From positions 1,551,001 to 1,615,000 of the forward strand of contig NZ_AP028664.1 in NCBI RefSeq assembly GCF_041154455.1: DNA of 64,000 nucleotides. Direction: 5' to 3'. A program made the position numbers and the translations under genes. Positions within the stretch are counted from its first letter, which is position 1; each line of letters opens with the position of its first letter. Source of the stretch: Variovorax sp. V213 (GTDB lineage: Bacteria; Pseudomonadota; Gammaproteobacteria; Burkholderiales; Burkholderiaceae_C). The notes under the pieces were generated by a model, which saw only the letters and a program-made list of their open reading frames with translations, searched no databases and was not told the DNA's origin. Below are positions 15,934-23,040 of this stretch, one piece after another.

Positions 15934-16073
15934 GCTTTTCGGGCCCTCAGGTGCTATCAAATAGGCAGCAGAAGAGCGGCTGCCGGTGTGCGGCACGGTG
16001 GGCTGGGCCGGAAAGTCGGTTCCGTGCACGAATGTTGTGCGCCGCACCAATTCGAACGCCCGTGCCCGTTTCT

Positions 16074-17354
16074 TCAGCGTTGGGACGGCTCGGCCACAGG
16101 GAGGTAGTCGGCCATGGCGAGCATCGACTCGGCCACGTCGACGAGCCGGCGCTTCTGGTTCATGGCTGTCTTGAGCAGCATCTTGTGGGCTTCGCCCTCG
16201 GTCATCCGCCGGTGCGCCATCAGCAGGCCCTTGGCACGCTCGACCAGCTTGCGCTCATTGAGCGAGGCCCGCACGGTCTCGAGCTCGTCGCTCATGGCCT
16301 GCAGGCGGCGCGATTGCTCCTGAACCATGTCGAGCACCGAGCGCTCCAGGTGCCGGCCGTACTGGGCGGGCTCGGTGGCCTGGGTGTCGGCGTCGTCGAA
16401 GAAGGCCGCGCCTTCGGTTTGGGGCGCCAGGGTGCCAAGCACCTCCTCGTACTTCTGCAATTCGCTGCGCGCCTGCGTGGTCTTGCGGGCGCAGAGCTCG
16501 CGCAGGTCGGTGGCCAGGCGGTCCTCGACGGTCTTCATGGTGTCGATGCGGCGCGTGCAGCTGTCGAACCACGCCTGGCTCAACCGGGGGTCGGGTACGG
16601 CGGCCGAAGCCGCCTGGGCCGAGGTCACGCTCATCCGGCGCATGCGCTCGATCTCGGCCGTGGCCGCGTCGGACTGGCTGTGATGCCAGAGCGCCAGCAC
16701 GCTGCTGCTGGAGAAATCGATAAAGACCTGGAAGCAGCGCTCCTGCAGCTCGATGAGATGCAGCCATTGCTGGCGCTGTGCCTCGTCGCGGCGCCCCACG
16801 GCCAGCGAGGCGGCGCCAAACGCGCGCTCCTGGCCTGCGAATTCCTTGCCCTGCATGAAATTGAACATCGCGACCAGGAGGCGCGAGATTTCGGGGTCGG
16901 TGGCGCCGTCGGCCGCTTCGAACACCACGGCCAGCAAGCCGGCGACGAGCTTGGCGAATGCCGCGGTGGCCTGCGCGGGCGTCAGCTCGAGCGCGCCGAC
17001 GCGGCGGCGAAGGGCAGGCAGGCCGTCGAACCCCGGAAGCACCCAGGCAATGCGGCTGAAGAGGCGGGCGCTGTTGCCGGCGGTGGCTCCAGGACGCGCC
17101 TCGGTCTGGAGCTGGTCGAATCCAGCGCGTACCGCCTGTTCGAGCGCCAGGCATTCGGCAATCTGAGGATCGCGCTGGTCGGCGAAGCGGACGCCTCGCG
17201 AGGCGAGAAAGACGTTGGACATGCCGCGCTCCCGCTGCAGCGCATGAACGAGCCGCGCGATCAGGCCGACCAGGTCGCTGGTGCGCGCGAGCTGGTCCAG
17301 CTCGTCGATTTCGCACTTTCTGGCGGCGATCAGAAAACTCAGTCCGGATTTCAT
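16074..17354 (-). CDS. nasR: Nitrate-responsive transcription antiterminator (NIT-ANTAR), NasR-like
   Basis: About 426 residues. An all-helical NIT sensor domain covers roughly residues 25-310, with the arginine-containing motif LVHALQRERGMSNVFLASRG near residue 35, matching the nitrate-binding region of Klebsiella NasR. The C terminus is an ANTAR RNA-binding domain (NERKLVERAKGLLMAHRRM...EAHKMLLKTAMN). NasR binds a leader RNA hairpin when nitrate is present and prevents transcription termination. It is encoded just upstream of nrtA, whose leader has the expected hairpins and terminator. I chose the ATG at 17354 by comparison with NasR; an ATG at 17390 is also open. Neither has an obvious Shine-Dalgarno. 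Confidence 0.9.
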   Translation of the reverse strand: MKSGLSFLIAARKCEIDELDQLARTSDLVGLIARLVHALQRERGMSNVFLASRGVRFADQRDPQIAECLALEQAVRAGFDQLQTEARPGATAGNSARLFSRIAWVLPGFDGLPALRRRVGALELTPAQATAAFAKLVAGLLAVVFEAADGATDPEISRLLVAMFNFMQGKEFAGQERAFGAASLAVGRRDEAQRQQWLHLIELQERCFQVFIDFSSSSVLALWHHSQSDAATAEIERMRRMSVTSAQAASAAVPDPRLSQAWFDSCTRRIDTMKTVEDRLATDLRELCARKTTQARSELQKYEEVLGTLAPQTEGAAFFDDADTQATEPAQYGRHLERSVLDMVQEQSRRLQAMSDELETVRASLNERKLVERAKGLLMAHRRMTEGEAHKMLLKTAMNQKRRLVDVAESMLAMADYLPVAEPSQR

Positions 17355-17430
17355 GAGGGGAAAGGGAGGGCGACAGGTGTGCTGCAACATCCGTGCCGTG
17401 CGGGATTTGCGCCCCGCCTACACTCGCAGG

Positions 17431-18492
17431 ATGCTTCTCCTGGGAATCGAATCCTCCTGCGACGAAACCGGCGTGGCGCTGGTCGAATCGCACGGCAACG
17501 CGCTGCCGCTGCTGCGCGCGCACGCCCTGCACAGCCAGATCGCCATGCACCAGGCCTATGGCGGCGTGGTGCCCGAACTGGCCAGCCGCGACCACATCCG
17601 CCGCGTGCTGCCGCTGACCGAAACCGTGCTGGCCGAGGCGGGGCGCTCGCTGGCCGAAATCGACGTGGTCGCCTACACGCGCGGGCCAGGCCTCGCCGGC
17701 GCCTTGCTGGTGGGGGCGGGCGTGGCCTGCGCATTGGGCGCGGCGCTCGGCAAGCCGGTGCTCGGCGTGCATCACCTCGAAGGCCACTTGCTGTCGCCGT
17801 TCCTGAGTGCGGATCCGCCGGAATTTCCGTTCGTGGCACTGCTCGTGTCGGGTGGGCATACGCAGCTGATGCGGGTCGATGGCGTCGGGCGCTACGAGCT
17901 CCTGGGCGAAACCATCGACGATGCGGCCGGCGAGGCCTTCGACAAGAGCGCCAAGCTCATGGGCCTGCCGTATCCGGGCGGCCCCTGGCTGGCCAAGCTG
18001 GCGGAAAAGGGCAGCGCCACCGCCTTCAAGCTGCCGCGGCCGCTTCTGCACAGCGGCGATCTGGATTTCTCCTTCGCCGGGCTGAAGACCGCCGTGCTGA
18101 CGCAGGCCAAGAAGCTCGGCACCGCGCTCGAAGCGAACAAGGCGGACCTTGCCGCGTCGACGCAGGCGGCGATCGTCGAGGTGCTGCTGAAGAAGTCGAT
18201 GGCGGCGCTCGAGCAGACCGGCCTCAAGCGGCTCGTCGTGGCTGGCGGGGTGGGGGCGAACCGAAGCCTGCGCGAGCAATTGAACGCCGCCTGTGCGAAA
18301 CGCGGCGTGCGCGTGCACTATCCGGAACTGCATCTGTGCACCGACAACGGCGCGATGATCGCCATGGCGGCCGCCATGCGGCTGCAGTCGGGCCTGGCGC
18401 AGGCCAGCGAGCGTTATGCCTTCGACGTCAAGCCGCGATGGCCCATGACGTCGCTGATGGCACCCGGGACACCCTCGCAGGTGCCCGCCTAG
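17431..18492 (+). CDS. tsaD: tRNA N6-adenosine threonylcarbamoyltransferase TsaD
   Basis: A 353-residue Kae1/TsaD protein starting MLLLGIESSCDETGVALV. Metal-binding histidines are in HHLEGH, nucleotide-binding glycines in VALLVSGGHTQL and AGGVGANRSLRE, with a terminal CTDNGAMIA motif. It transfers the threonylcarbamoyl group to A37 of ANN-reading tRNAs together with TsaB and TsaE in the cytoplasm. It is divergent from nasR, 76 bases away. Its last 65 bases overlap the 3' end of the convergent hydrolase gene. Length and motifs are normal for the family. Confidence 0.96.
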   Translation: MLLLGIESSCDETGVALVESHGNALPLLRAHALHSQIAMHQAYGGVVPELASRDHIRRVLPLTETVLAEAGRSLAEIDVVAYTRGPGLAGALLVGAGVACALGAALGKPVLGVHHLEGHLLSPFLSADPPEFPFVALLVSGGHTQLMRVDGVGRYELLGETIDDAAGEAFDKSAKLMGLPYPGGPWLAKLAEKGSATAFKLPRPLLHSGDLDFSFAGLKTAVLTQAKKLGTALEANKADLAASTQAAIVEVLLKKSMAALEQTGLKRLVVAGGVGANRSLREQLNAACAKRGVRVHYPELHLCTDNGAMIAMAAAMRLQSGLAQASERYAFDVKPRWPMTSLMAPGTPSQVPA

Positions 18493-19186
18493 CCGCAGGA
18501 CGCGGTGAGCGGCCGAGCGAGGGCACCGGCAGCACGTCGAGCATGTTGCGCCACAGCTGGCGCCACTGCGGCCAGTCGTGGCCGCCTTCGGTCGTGAAGA
18601 CGCGGCCTTCGGGCAAGGCATCGGCCAGCAGCTTGTGGTTGCTGGCAAAGCGGTCGTCCAGGCCAAAGCCGAGATACAGCTTCGGCAGCCTCTGGGCTTG
18701 CTGGGGTTCCAGGTATTGCTTGAACCACGGCCACAGCTTGCGGTCGACTTCCTCGTCGGGCTGCGGGCCGGTGGGGGCCTGCCACGCGCGCAGGCCGCCA
18801 GCCTTGAGGATTTCGGCGCCGAGAACGCGCCGCCCCAGATAGGGGGCCAGCGCGACGATGCCGTCGACCGAGCCTGGCCTGGACAGTTCATGGATCAGCG
18901 CGCCGAAGCCGCCGATGGAAATGCCCACGAGCCAGATCGACTTGTAGCCCTTGGCCCGCTGCGGTTCGATGACGTCCGCATGCAGGCGCTCGCTGAGCGT
19001 CTGGTCGTAGTAGTAGGAAACGTCGGCATCCACCAGCAGCGAATCGGCGGCCAGGTGGCGCTCCCGGACGGCGCTGATGAAGCCTTCGCGCTCGAATTCG
19101 TCGGGTTTCAGATAAGCGCCCGGCAGGAAGACCAGGAGCGTCTCGGACCGTTCATTGTCTTTGGCTGGCTTGAGGTGCGTGATCAT
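18428..19186 (-). CDS. Alpha/beta hydrolase of unknown substrate
   Basis: A 252-residue protein starting MITHLKPAKDNERSETLLVFLPG. The nucleophile elbow GISIGGFG (GxSxG type) and a C-terminal EGGHDW that could supply the histidine fit an alpha/beta hydrolase. An aspartate in GFGLDDRFA is a candidate third triad member. No signal peptide is evident, so it is probably cytoplasmic. The last 20 or so residues (RSPRPAARRAPARVSRVPSA) are arginine-rich, low in complexity and lie opposite the end of tsaD. They may be a recent extension past an older stop codon. Substrate is unknown. Confidence 0.78.
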   Translation of the reverse strand: MITHLKPAKDNERSETLLVFLPGAYLKPDEFEREGFISAVRERHLAADSLLVDADVSYYYDQTLSERLHADVIEPQRAKGYKSIWLVGISIGGFGALIHELSRPGSVDGIVALAPYLGRRVLGAEILKAGGLRAWQAPTGPQPDEEVDRKLWPWFKQYLEPQQAQRLPKLYLGFGLDDRFASNHKLLADALPEGRVFTTEGGHDWPQWRQLWRNMLDVLPVPSLGRSPRPAARRAPARVSRVPSATSWAIAA

Positions 19187-19202
19187 GGTGTGCCTTGAGG
19201 GG

Positions 19203-19315
19203 GCACCCGAATCCGCACCGCAAGGATTCGGTGCGCTTGCGAGACGCCCACGAAGAAGAAAAATGTGAAAACGTCACATCATGTGACGTTATCCGCTGCC
19301 CTATTGTGAATAGGG
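19203..19315. promoter_or_regulatory. Intergenic palindromes upstream of the hydrolase gene
   Basis: The 189-base gap between the hydrolase start and the hsp20 stop has three dyads. The best is a perfect inverted repeat with ten-base arms AACGTCACAT (19270-19279) and ATGTGACGTT (19281-19290) around one C. A second, CCCTAT with ATAGGG around TGTGA, is at 19299-19315. A third pairs CACCCGAATCC with GGATTCGGTG at 19203-19234, in the predicted leader of the hydrolase mRNA. The long palindrome looks like a dimeric repressor or activator site; TGTGA/TCACA halves are present but not at CRP spacing. The factor is unknown. Confidence 0.5.
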
Positions 19316-19375
19316 AGTGCGAATAAAGTCAAAAACAAAAGTTAACGACACTTTCCTCTCGTGGGCTTTGCAAAC

Positions 19376-19747
19376 TCAGTTGATCTGCAACGCCGAGATC
19401 TGGCTGGCTGGCACTTTTTTGCCGAGCTTCAGCGTGAGCACGCCATTCTCGAGCTTGGCTTCGCTCGAGGCCACTTCGATGTCCAGCGGCAGTTCGTAGG
19501 CGGCCTTGAACTGGCGCTTGGCCTCGGCCTTGCTGTCGATGCGGACCACGGCACCTTCGATGCCGATCGTGAGGTCTTCGCGCGAGAGGCCCGGCACATC
19601 GAGGGAAAGGGTCCAGCTCTTGTCGTCCTGTTCGACGAGCGGCGAGCGGCTTGCTCCGGCGAAGGCTTCGTTGACGAAGCGCTCGAAGGCGCGGTCGTAC
19701 GAACGGGGAGCGAAGCGGGCCGTGCGAAGGGTGGGTGCGAAAAACAT
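19376..19747 (-). CDS. Small heat-shock protein, Hsp20/alpha-crystallin family
   Basis: A 123-residue protein starting MFFAPTLRTARFAPRSYDRAF; the ATG at 19747 has AGGAG eight bases upstream. The alpha-crystallin domain includes DDKSWTLSLDVPGLSREDL and ends with the conserved LENGVLTLKLGKK (A-x-x-x-n-GvL-like). It is expected to be a cytoplasmic holdase chaperone. The short C terminus lacks a clear IxI/V motif beyond ISALQI. No credible sigma-32 promoter with correct spacing was found, although CTTGAAA occurs on the minus strand near 19860. Confidence 0.9.
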   Translation of the reverse strand: MFFAPTLRTARFAPRSYDRAFERFVNEAFAGASRSPLVEQDDKSWTLSLDVPGLSREDLTIGIEGAVVRIDSKAEAKRQFKAAYELPLDIEVASSEAKLENGVLTLKLGKKVPASQISALQIN

Positions 19748-19868
19748 GTGAGAACTCCTGAATGAACACAATGGGGACAAGGAATGTGTGTCCCTTACAC
19801 TGCGCGGCCATTCAATCCTGAGTGCCGCTTGACACCCATCTAGGCATGGCCGCACCCGTTTCAAGACA

Positions 19869-21158
19869 ATGAATCCCCCCTTTATTTGGCGTCGCAAGGC
19901 CTTGAAATTTGCGGTGCTGGCGCTATGCGCAGCGCCCTTTGCCGCGCAGGCGCAGACGCCGTCCGCAGCACCCGCGCCCATTCGCCTTGCGTTGATCGAA
20001 AGCATGAGCGGCCCGTTTGCCAACACCGGCGAGGCGGTCTTCCGCAACCTGCTGTGGGCCGTGGAGCGCGTGAATGCGCGCGGCGGCATCAAGCTGCCTG
20101 GCGGGGCACGGCCGCTGCAGCTTGACCGCTACGACAGCAAGGGGCAGAACGAAGAGGCGCTGTCGGCATTGCGCGCGGCCATGGACGATGGTGCGCGCAT
20201 CGTGCTGCAGGGCAACTCCTCGGCCACCGCCGCGGCGCTGGTCGATGCCATCGAGAAGAACAACGATCGCGATCCTTCGCGGCGCGTGATCTTTCTCAAC
20301 TACGCGGCCGTCGATCCGGTGCTCACCAACGAGCGCTGCAGCTTCTGGCACTTTCGCTTCGACGCCCATGCCGACATGCGCGTGGCTGCGCTGATGGAGG
20401 TGGTGAAGGACGATGCGGCGCTCAAGCGCGCGTATCTCATCGGGCAGGACTACAGCTTCGGCCAGGCGGTGCTGCGCGAATCGAAGCGCCAGCTGGGCGT
20501 GCAACGGCCAGACGTGGAAATCGTCGGGGACGAACTGCACCCGATGGGCCGGGTGAAGGATTTCGCGCCCTATGCCAGCAAGATCCTCGCGAGTGGCGCG
20601 CAGGCGGTGTTCACCGGCAACTGGGGCAACGACCTCACGCTGCTGGTGAAGGCGGCGCGCGAAGCCGGATTCAACGGCACGTTCTATACCTTCTATGGCA
20701 ACGCGCTCGGTGCGCCCGCGGCCATCGGCGATGCCGGCATCGGCCGCGTGATCGCGGTGGCCGACTGGCTGCCCAACGTGCAGACCGTGCAGTCCGAGGC
20801 GTTCTACCGCGCCTTCCGCGCGCGCTTTCCGAAGCCGGCTGACGACTACGTGCACATGCGCATGCAGCTGCTCGTGGAGTCGCTGGCGCAATCGATCGAG
20901 CGCGCGGGCAGTGTCGAAGCGGTGGCCGTGGCGCGTGCACTCGAGCAGGCCGACGTGAGCCTCTACGGACAGCGCGGCCGCATGCGCGCGGCCGACCACC
21001 AGTTTCAGCAGCAGCTCGTGGTCGGCGTGATGGACAAACAGGGCCGGCCGGGTGTGCAGTTCGATGTCGAAGGCTCGGGCTACGGCTTTCGCGTGATCAA
21101 GACGATTGCACCCGAACGCGCCGAACTGCCGACCAGCTGCAAAATGAAAAGAATCTAG
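19869..21158 (+). CDS. ABC transporter substrate-binding protein, branched-chain amino acid type
   Basis: A 429-residue periplasmic-binding protein of the LivJ/LivK type. The N terminus MNPPFIWRRKALKFAVLALC ... AAQA is a signal peptide, followed by IRLALIESMSGPFANTGEAV, the start of a type I binding fold. The conserved VFTGNWGNDLTLLVKAAREAG region and GSGYGFRVIKT near the end support the family. No permease or ATPase genes are adjacent. The next gene, 12 bases on, is an aminotransferase, which may suggest an amino-acid ligand. The ligand is unknown. Confidence 0.88.
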   Translation: MNPPFIWRRKALKFAVLALCAAPFAAQAQTPSAAPAPIRLALIESMSGPFANTGEAVFRNLLWAVERVNARGGIKLPGGARPLQLDRYDSKGQNEEALSALRAAMDDGARIVLQGNSSATAAALVDAIEKNNDRDPSRRVIFLNYAAVDPVLTNERCSFWHFRFDAHADMRVAALMEVVKDDAALKRAYLIGQDYSFGQAVLRESKRQLGVQRPDVEIVGDELHPMGRVKDFAPYASKILASGAQAVFTGNWGNDLTLLVKAAREAGFNGTFYTFYGNALGAPAAIGDAGIGRVIAVADWLPNVQTVQSEAFYRAFRARFPKPADDYVHMRMQLLVESLAQSIERAGSVEAVAVARALEQADVSLYGQRGRMRAADHQFQQQLVVGVMDKQGRPGVQFDVEGSGYGFRVIKTIAPERAELPTSCKMKRI

Positions 21159-21169
21159 GAAAAGAAGAC

Positions 21170-22330
21170 ATGCGCGAAGCCATTCACAACCTCGAAGCCT
21201 CCAAGATCCGCGAGGTTGCCAATGCCGGGCTCGGCCGCGACGACGTGCTCGCGTTCTGGTTCGGCGAAAGCGACGAGGTCACGCCCGAGGTGATCCGCCA
21301 GGCGGCCATCGATTCGTTGCAGCGCGGCGAAACCTTCTATGCGCACAACCTCGGCCTGCCCGAACTGCGCGAGGCCATCGCGCGCTACACCAGCATGCTG
21401 CATCCGGCGGTCGATGCGTCGCGCATTGCCGTCACCTCCGGCGGCGTCAGCGCGCTGATGCTCGCGGTTCAGGCGCTGGTCGATGCGGGCGACGAGGTGG
21501 TCGCGGTCACGCCGGTGTGGCCCAACCTCACGGCGCAGCCCGCGATCCTCGGCGCCCACGTGCGCACCGTGTCGCTGGTGCCTGCCAACGGCGAATGGAC
21601 GCTCGACCTGGCCGCGCTGCGCAAGGCGGTCACGCCGAAGACGAAGCTGCTGATCGTCAATGCGCCCAACAACCCCACCGGCTGGACCATGACGCGCGAA
21701 GAGCAGCAGGCTGTGCTCGACCACTGCCGCGAAACCGGCACCTGGATCCTGGCCGACGAGGTGTACGAGCGCCTTTACTTTGAATCCACGTCGAATGGCT
21801 GCGCCCCCAGCTTCCTCGATATTTCCAGGCCCGACGATCGGCTGGTGGTGACGCACAGCTTTTCGAAGAGCTTTCTCATGACCGGCTGGCGCCTGGGCTG
21901 GCTCGTGCTGCCGCCCGCGCTGGTCGAGGGCATCGGCAAGCTGATCGAGTTCAACACCTCCTGCGCCAGCGTCTTCACCCAGCGCGCCGCCGTCGCCGCC
22001 ATCGAGCACACCGCCGAGATCACACCCCGCGTGGTGGCCCATCTGAAGCAGTGCCGCGACACCCTGGTGCCCCTCCTGGCCGCACTGCCCGGCGTGCAGG
22101 TGACCCCCGCCAAGGGCGGCATGTACGCCTTCTTCCGCCTCGAAGGCTTCGGCGACTCCCTCGCCCTGGCCAAGCGCCTGGTCGTCGAAGCCGGCCTCGG
22201 CCTCGCTCCCGGCAACGCCTTCGCCCCGGAAGCCCAAGGCTGGTTGCGCTGGTGCTTTGCCTCCAAAGACCCACAGCGCCTAGTGCAGGGCGTGGAGCGC
22301 CTCAAAACCTGGCTTGCCGCCCAGAAATAG
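21170..22330 (+). CDS. Pyridoxal-phosphate aminotransferase, class I/II
   Basis: A 386-residue fold-type I aminotransferase. It has NAPNNPTGWTM, a central ADEVYERLYF, the PLP-lysine motif SFSKSFLMTGWRLGW, and an arginine near the C terminus in LRWCFASKDPQRL that could hold the substrate carboxylate. It probably transaminates an amino acid with 2-oxoglutarate or pyruvate in the cytoplasm; the substrate is not clear from the sequence. The start at 21170 follows AGGAAAAG and lies 12 bases after the binding-protein gene, so the two probably share an operon. Confidence 0.9.
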   Translation: MREAIHNLEASKIREVANAGLGRDDVLAFWFGESDEVTPEVIRQAAIDSLQRGETFYAHNLGLPELREAIARYTSMLHPAVDASRIAVTSGGVSALMLAVQALVDAGDEVVAVTPVWPNLTAQPAILGAHVRTVSLVPANGEWTLDLAALRKAVTPKTKLLIVNAPNNPTGWTMTREEQQAVLDHCRETGTWILADEVYERLYFESTSNGCAPSFLDISRPDDRLVVTHSFSKSFLMTGWRLGWLVLPPALVEGIGKLIEFNTSCASVFTQRAAVAAIEHTAEITPRVVAHLKQCRDTLVPLLAALPGVQVTPAKGGMYAFFRLEGFGDSLALAKRLVVEAGLGLAPGNAFAPEAQGWLRWCFASKDPQRLVQGVERLKTWLAAQK

Positions 22331-22381
22331 GCGCCTGCCAAAATCGCGCCCGGCGAAGCCAGGGCCGTTCGGGAAACACCG

Positions 22382-22459
22382 CGGAACCGGCTTTGCCGGG
22401 CCGCCGGTGTTGCCCCCTTGAGGGGGAACGAGCTACACGAAGTGAGCGAGATCGGGGGA
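22382..22459 (-). repeat. GC-rich interspersed repeat, copy 1 (inverted)
   Basis: Read on the minus strand this has the same layout as copies at 32616 and 53032: CCCCC, a variable CTCGCTCACTTCGTG-like stretch, a short CCCCCTCAAGGGGG dyad, and then CGGCCCGGC. It lies between the aminotransferase and rpsO, ending just before the rpsO -10 box. Repeats of this form are common in Comamonadaceae genomes. It may act as a terminator-like or REP-like element. The other two copies lie inside operons, so it does not always terminate. Confidence 0.7.
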
Positions 22460-22463
22460 GGGT

Positions 22464-22469
22464 TATAAT
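22464..22469 (+). promoter_or_regulatory. -10 box of the rpsO promoter
   Basis: TATAAT at 22464-22469 is a perfect -10 hexamer about 90 bases before rpsO. No good -35 hexamer is at the right distance; that position falls in the repeat. A hairpin in the 5' leader pairs CGGTGAG (22498-22504) with CTCACCG (22518-22524), in a region where S15 autoregulation is possible but not shown. Confidence 0.55.
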
Positions 22470-22557
22470 CCCATGGCTTTGCATGCCGCAAGGCGCACGG
22501 TGAGGGTAGTTCCAGCGCTCACCGCAAGTCAAACATCCCGGAACAAGGAAACTCAAC

Positions 22558-22824
22558 ATGATCGCAGCCTCCATCAAGGCCGAAGTCGTCAAGGACAACG
22601 CCCGCGCCGCCAACGACACCGGCAGCCCCGAAGTGCAAGTTGCACTGCTGACCGCCCGTATCAACGAGCTCACCCCCCACTTCAAGACGCACGCCAAGGA
22701 CCACCATGGCCGTCGCGGCCTGCTGCGCATGGTGAGCCGCCGCCGCAAGCTCCTGGACTACCTCAAGTCCAAGGACGCCGACCGCTATACCGCGCTGATC
22801 GCCAAGCTGGGTCTGCGCAAGTAA
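22558..22824 (+). CDS. rpsO: 30S ribosomal protein S15
   Basis: An 88-residue protein that binds 16S rRNA early in assembly of the small subunit. It contains the S15 signatures NDTGSPEVQVALLTARI, LTPHFKTHAKDHHGRRGLL and RRRKLLDYLKSKD. The start follows AAGGAAACTCAAC. Length is that of the E. coli protein (89 with Met). It is followed by a strong terminator and then pnp, the usual rpsO-pnp order. Confidence 0.98.
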   Translation: MIAASIKAEVVKDNARAANDTGSPEVQVALLTARINELTPHFKTHAKDHHGRRGLLRMVSRRRKLLDYLKSKDADRYTALIAKLGLRK

Positions 22825-22839
22825 ACCGAATCGCATGAA

Positions 22840-22877
22840 AAAACGCCTGGGTTAGTCCGCTAGCTCAGGCGTTTTTT
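22840..22877 (+). terminator. Rho-independent terminator after rpsO
   Basis: AAAACGCCTG (22840-22849) pairs with CAGGCGTTTT (22866-22875) around a 16-base loop, and the stem runs into TTTTTT. It begins 15 bases after the rpsO stop codon. In E. coli the rpsO-pnp terminator is only partly effective, so some pnp transcription may read through. Confidence 0.88.
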
Positions 22878-22920
22878 ACTTCGCGATCCACTTTCGGAGT
22901 GCCAAAACAGAGCGAAGCTG

Positions 22921-22963
22921 TGTCATTCCAATGAAGTTCCCGCCGAGCTTCGCTGGAATGGCA
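22921..22963 (+). promoter_or_regulatory. Long stem-loop in the pnp leader, candidate RNase III site
   Basis: TGTCATTCCAATGAAG (22921-22936) pairs with CTTCGCTGGAATGGCA (22948-22963) through sixteen positions with one mismatch, around an 11-base loop. It lies 77 bases before the pnp start. In E. coli the pnp leader holds a stem-loop cut by RNase III, after which PNPase represses its own synthesis. This stem is long enough for a comparable role, which is inferred from position and structure. Confidence 0.5.
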
Positions 22964-23040
22964 TCGTGTTCTGAGAAGCCTCCGTCCCTGCGGAACCTGT
23001 ACCGAATACAGGTGTTTCGCTATCAAAACAGGAGCAAAAC

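Noticed and set aside
19264..19278. CRP-type site TGTGA-N5-TCACA
   Set aside because: The spacer is five rather than six bases, and the longer perfect palindrome beside it explains the half-sites.
19840..19868. A sigma-32 promoter for hsp20
   Set aside because: CTTGAAA is present on the minus strand, but no CCCCATNT box lies at 13-15 bases.
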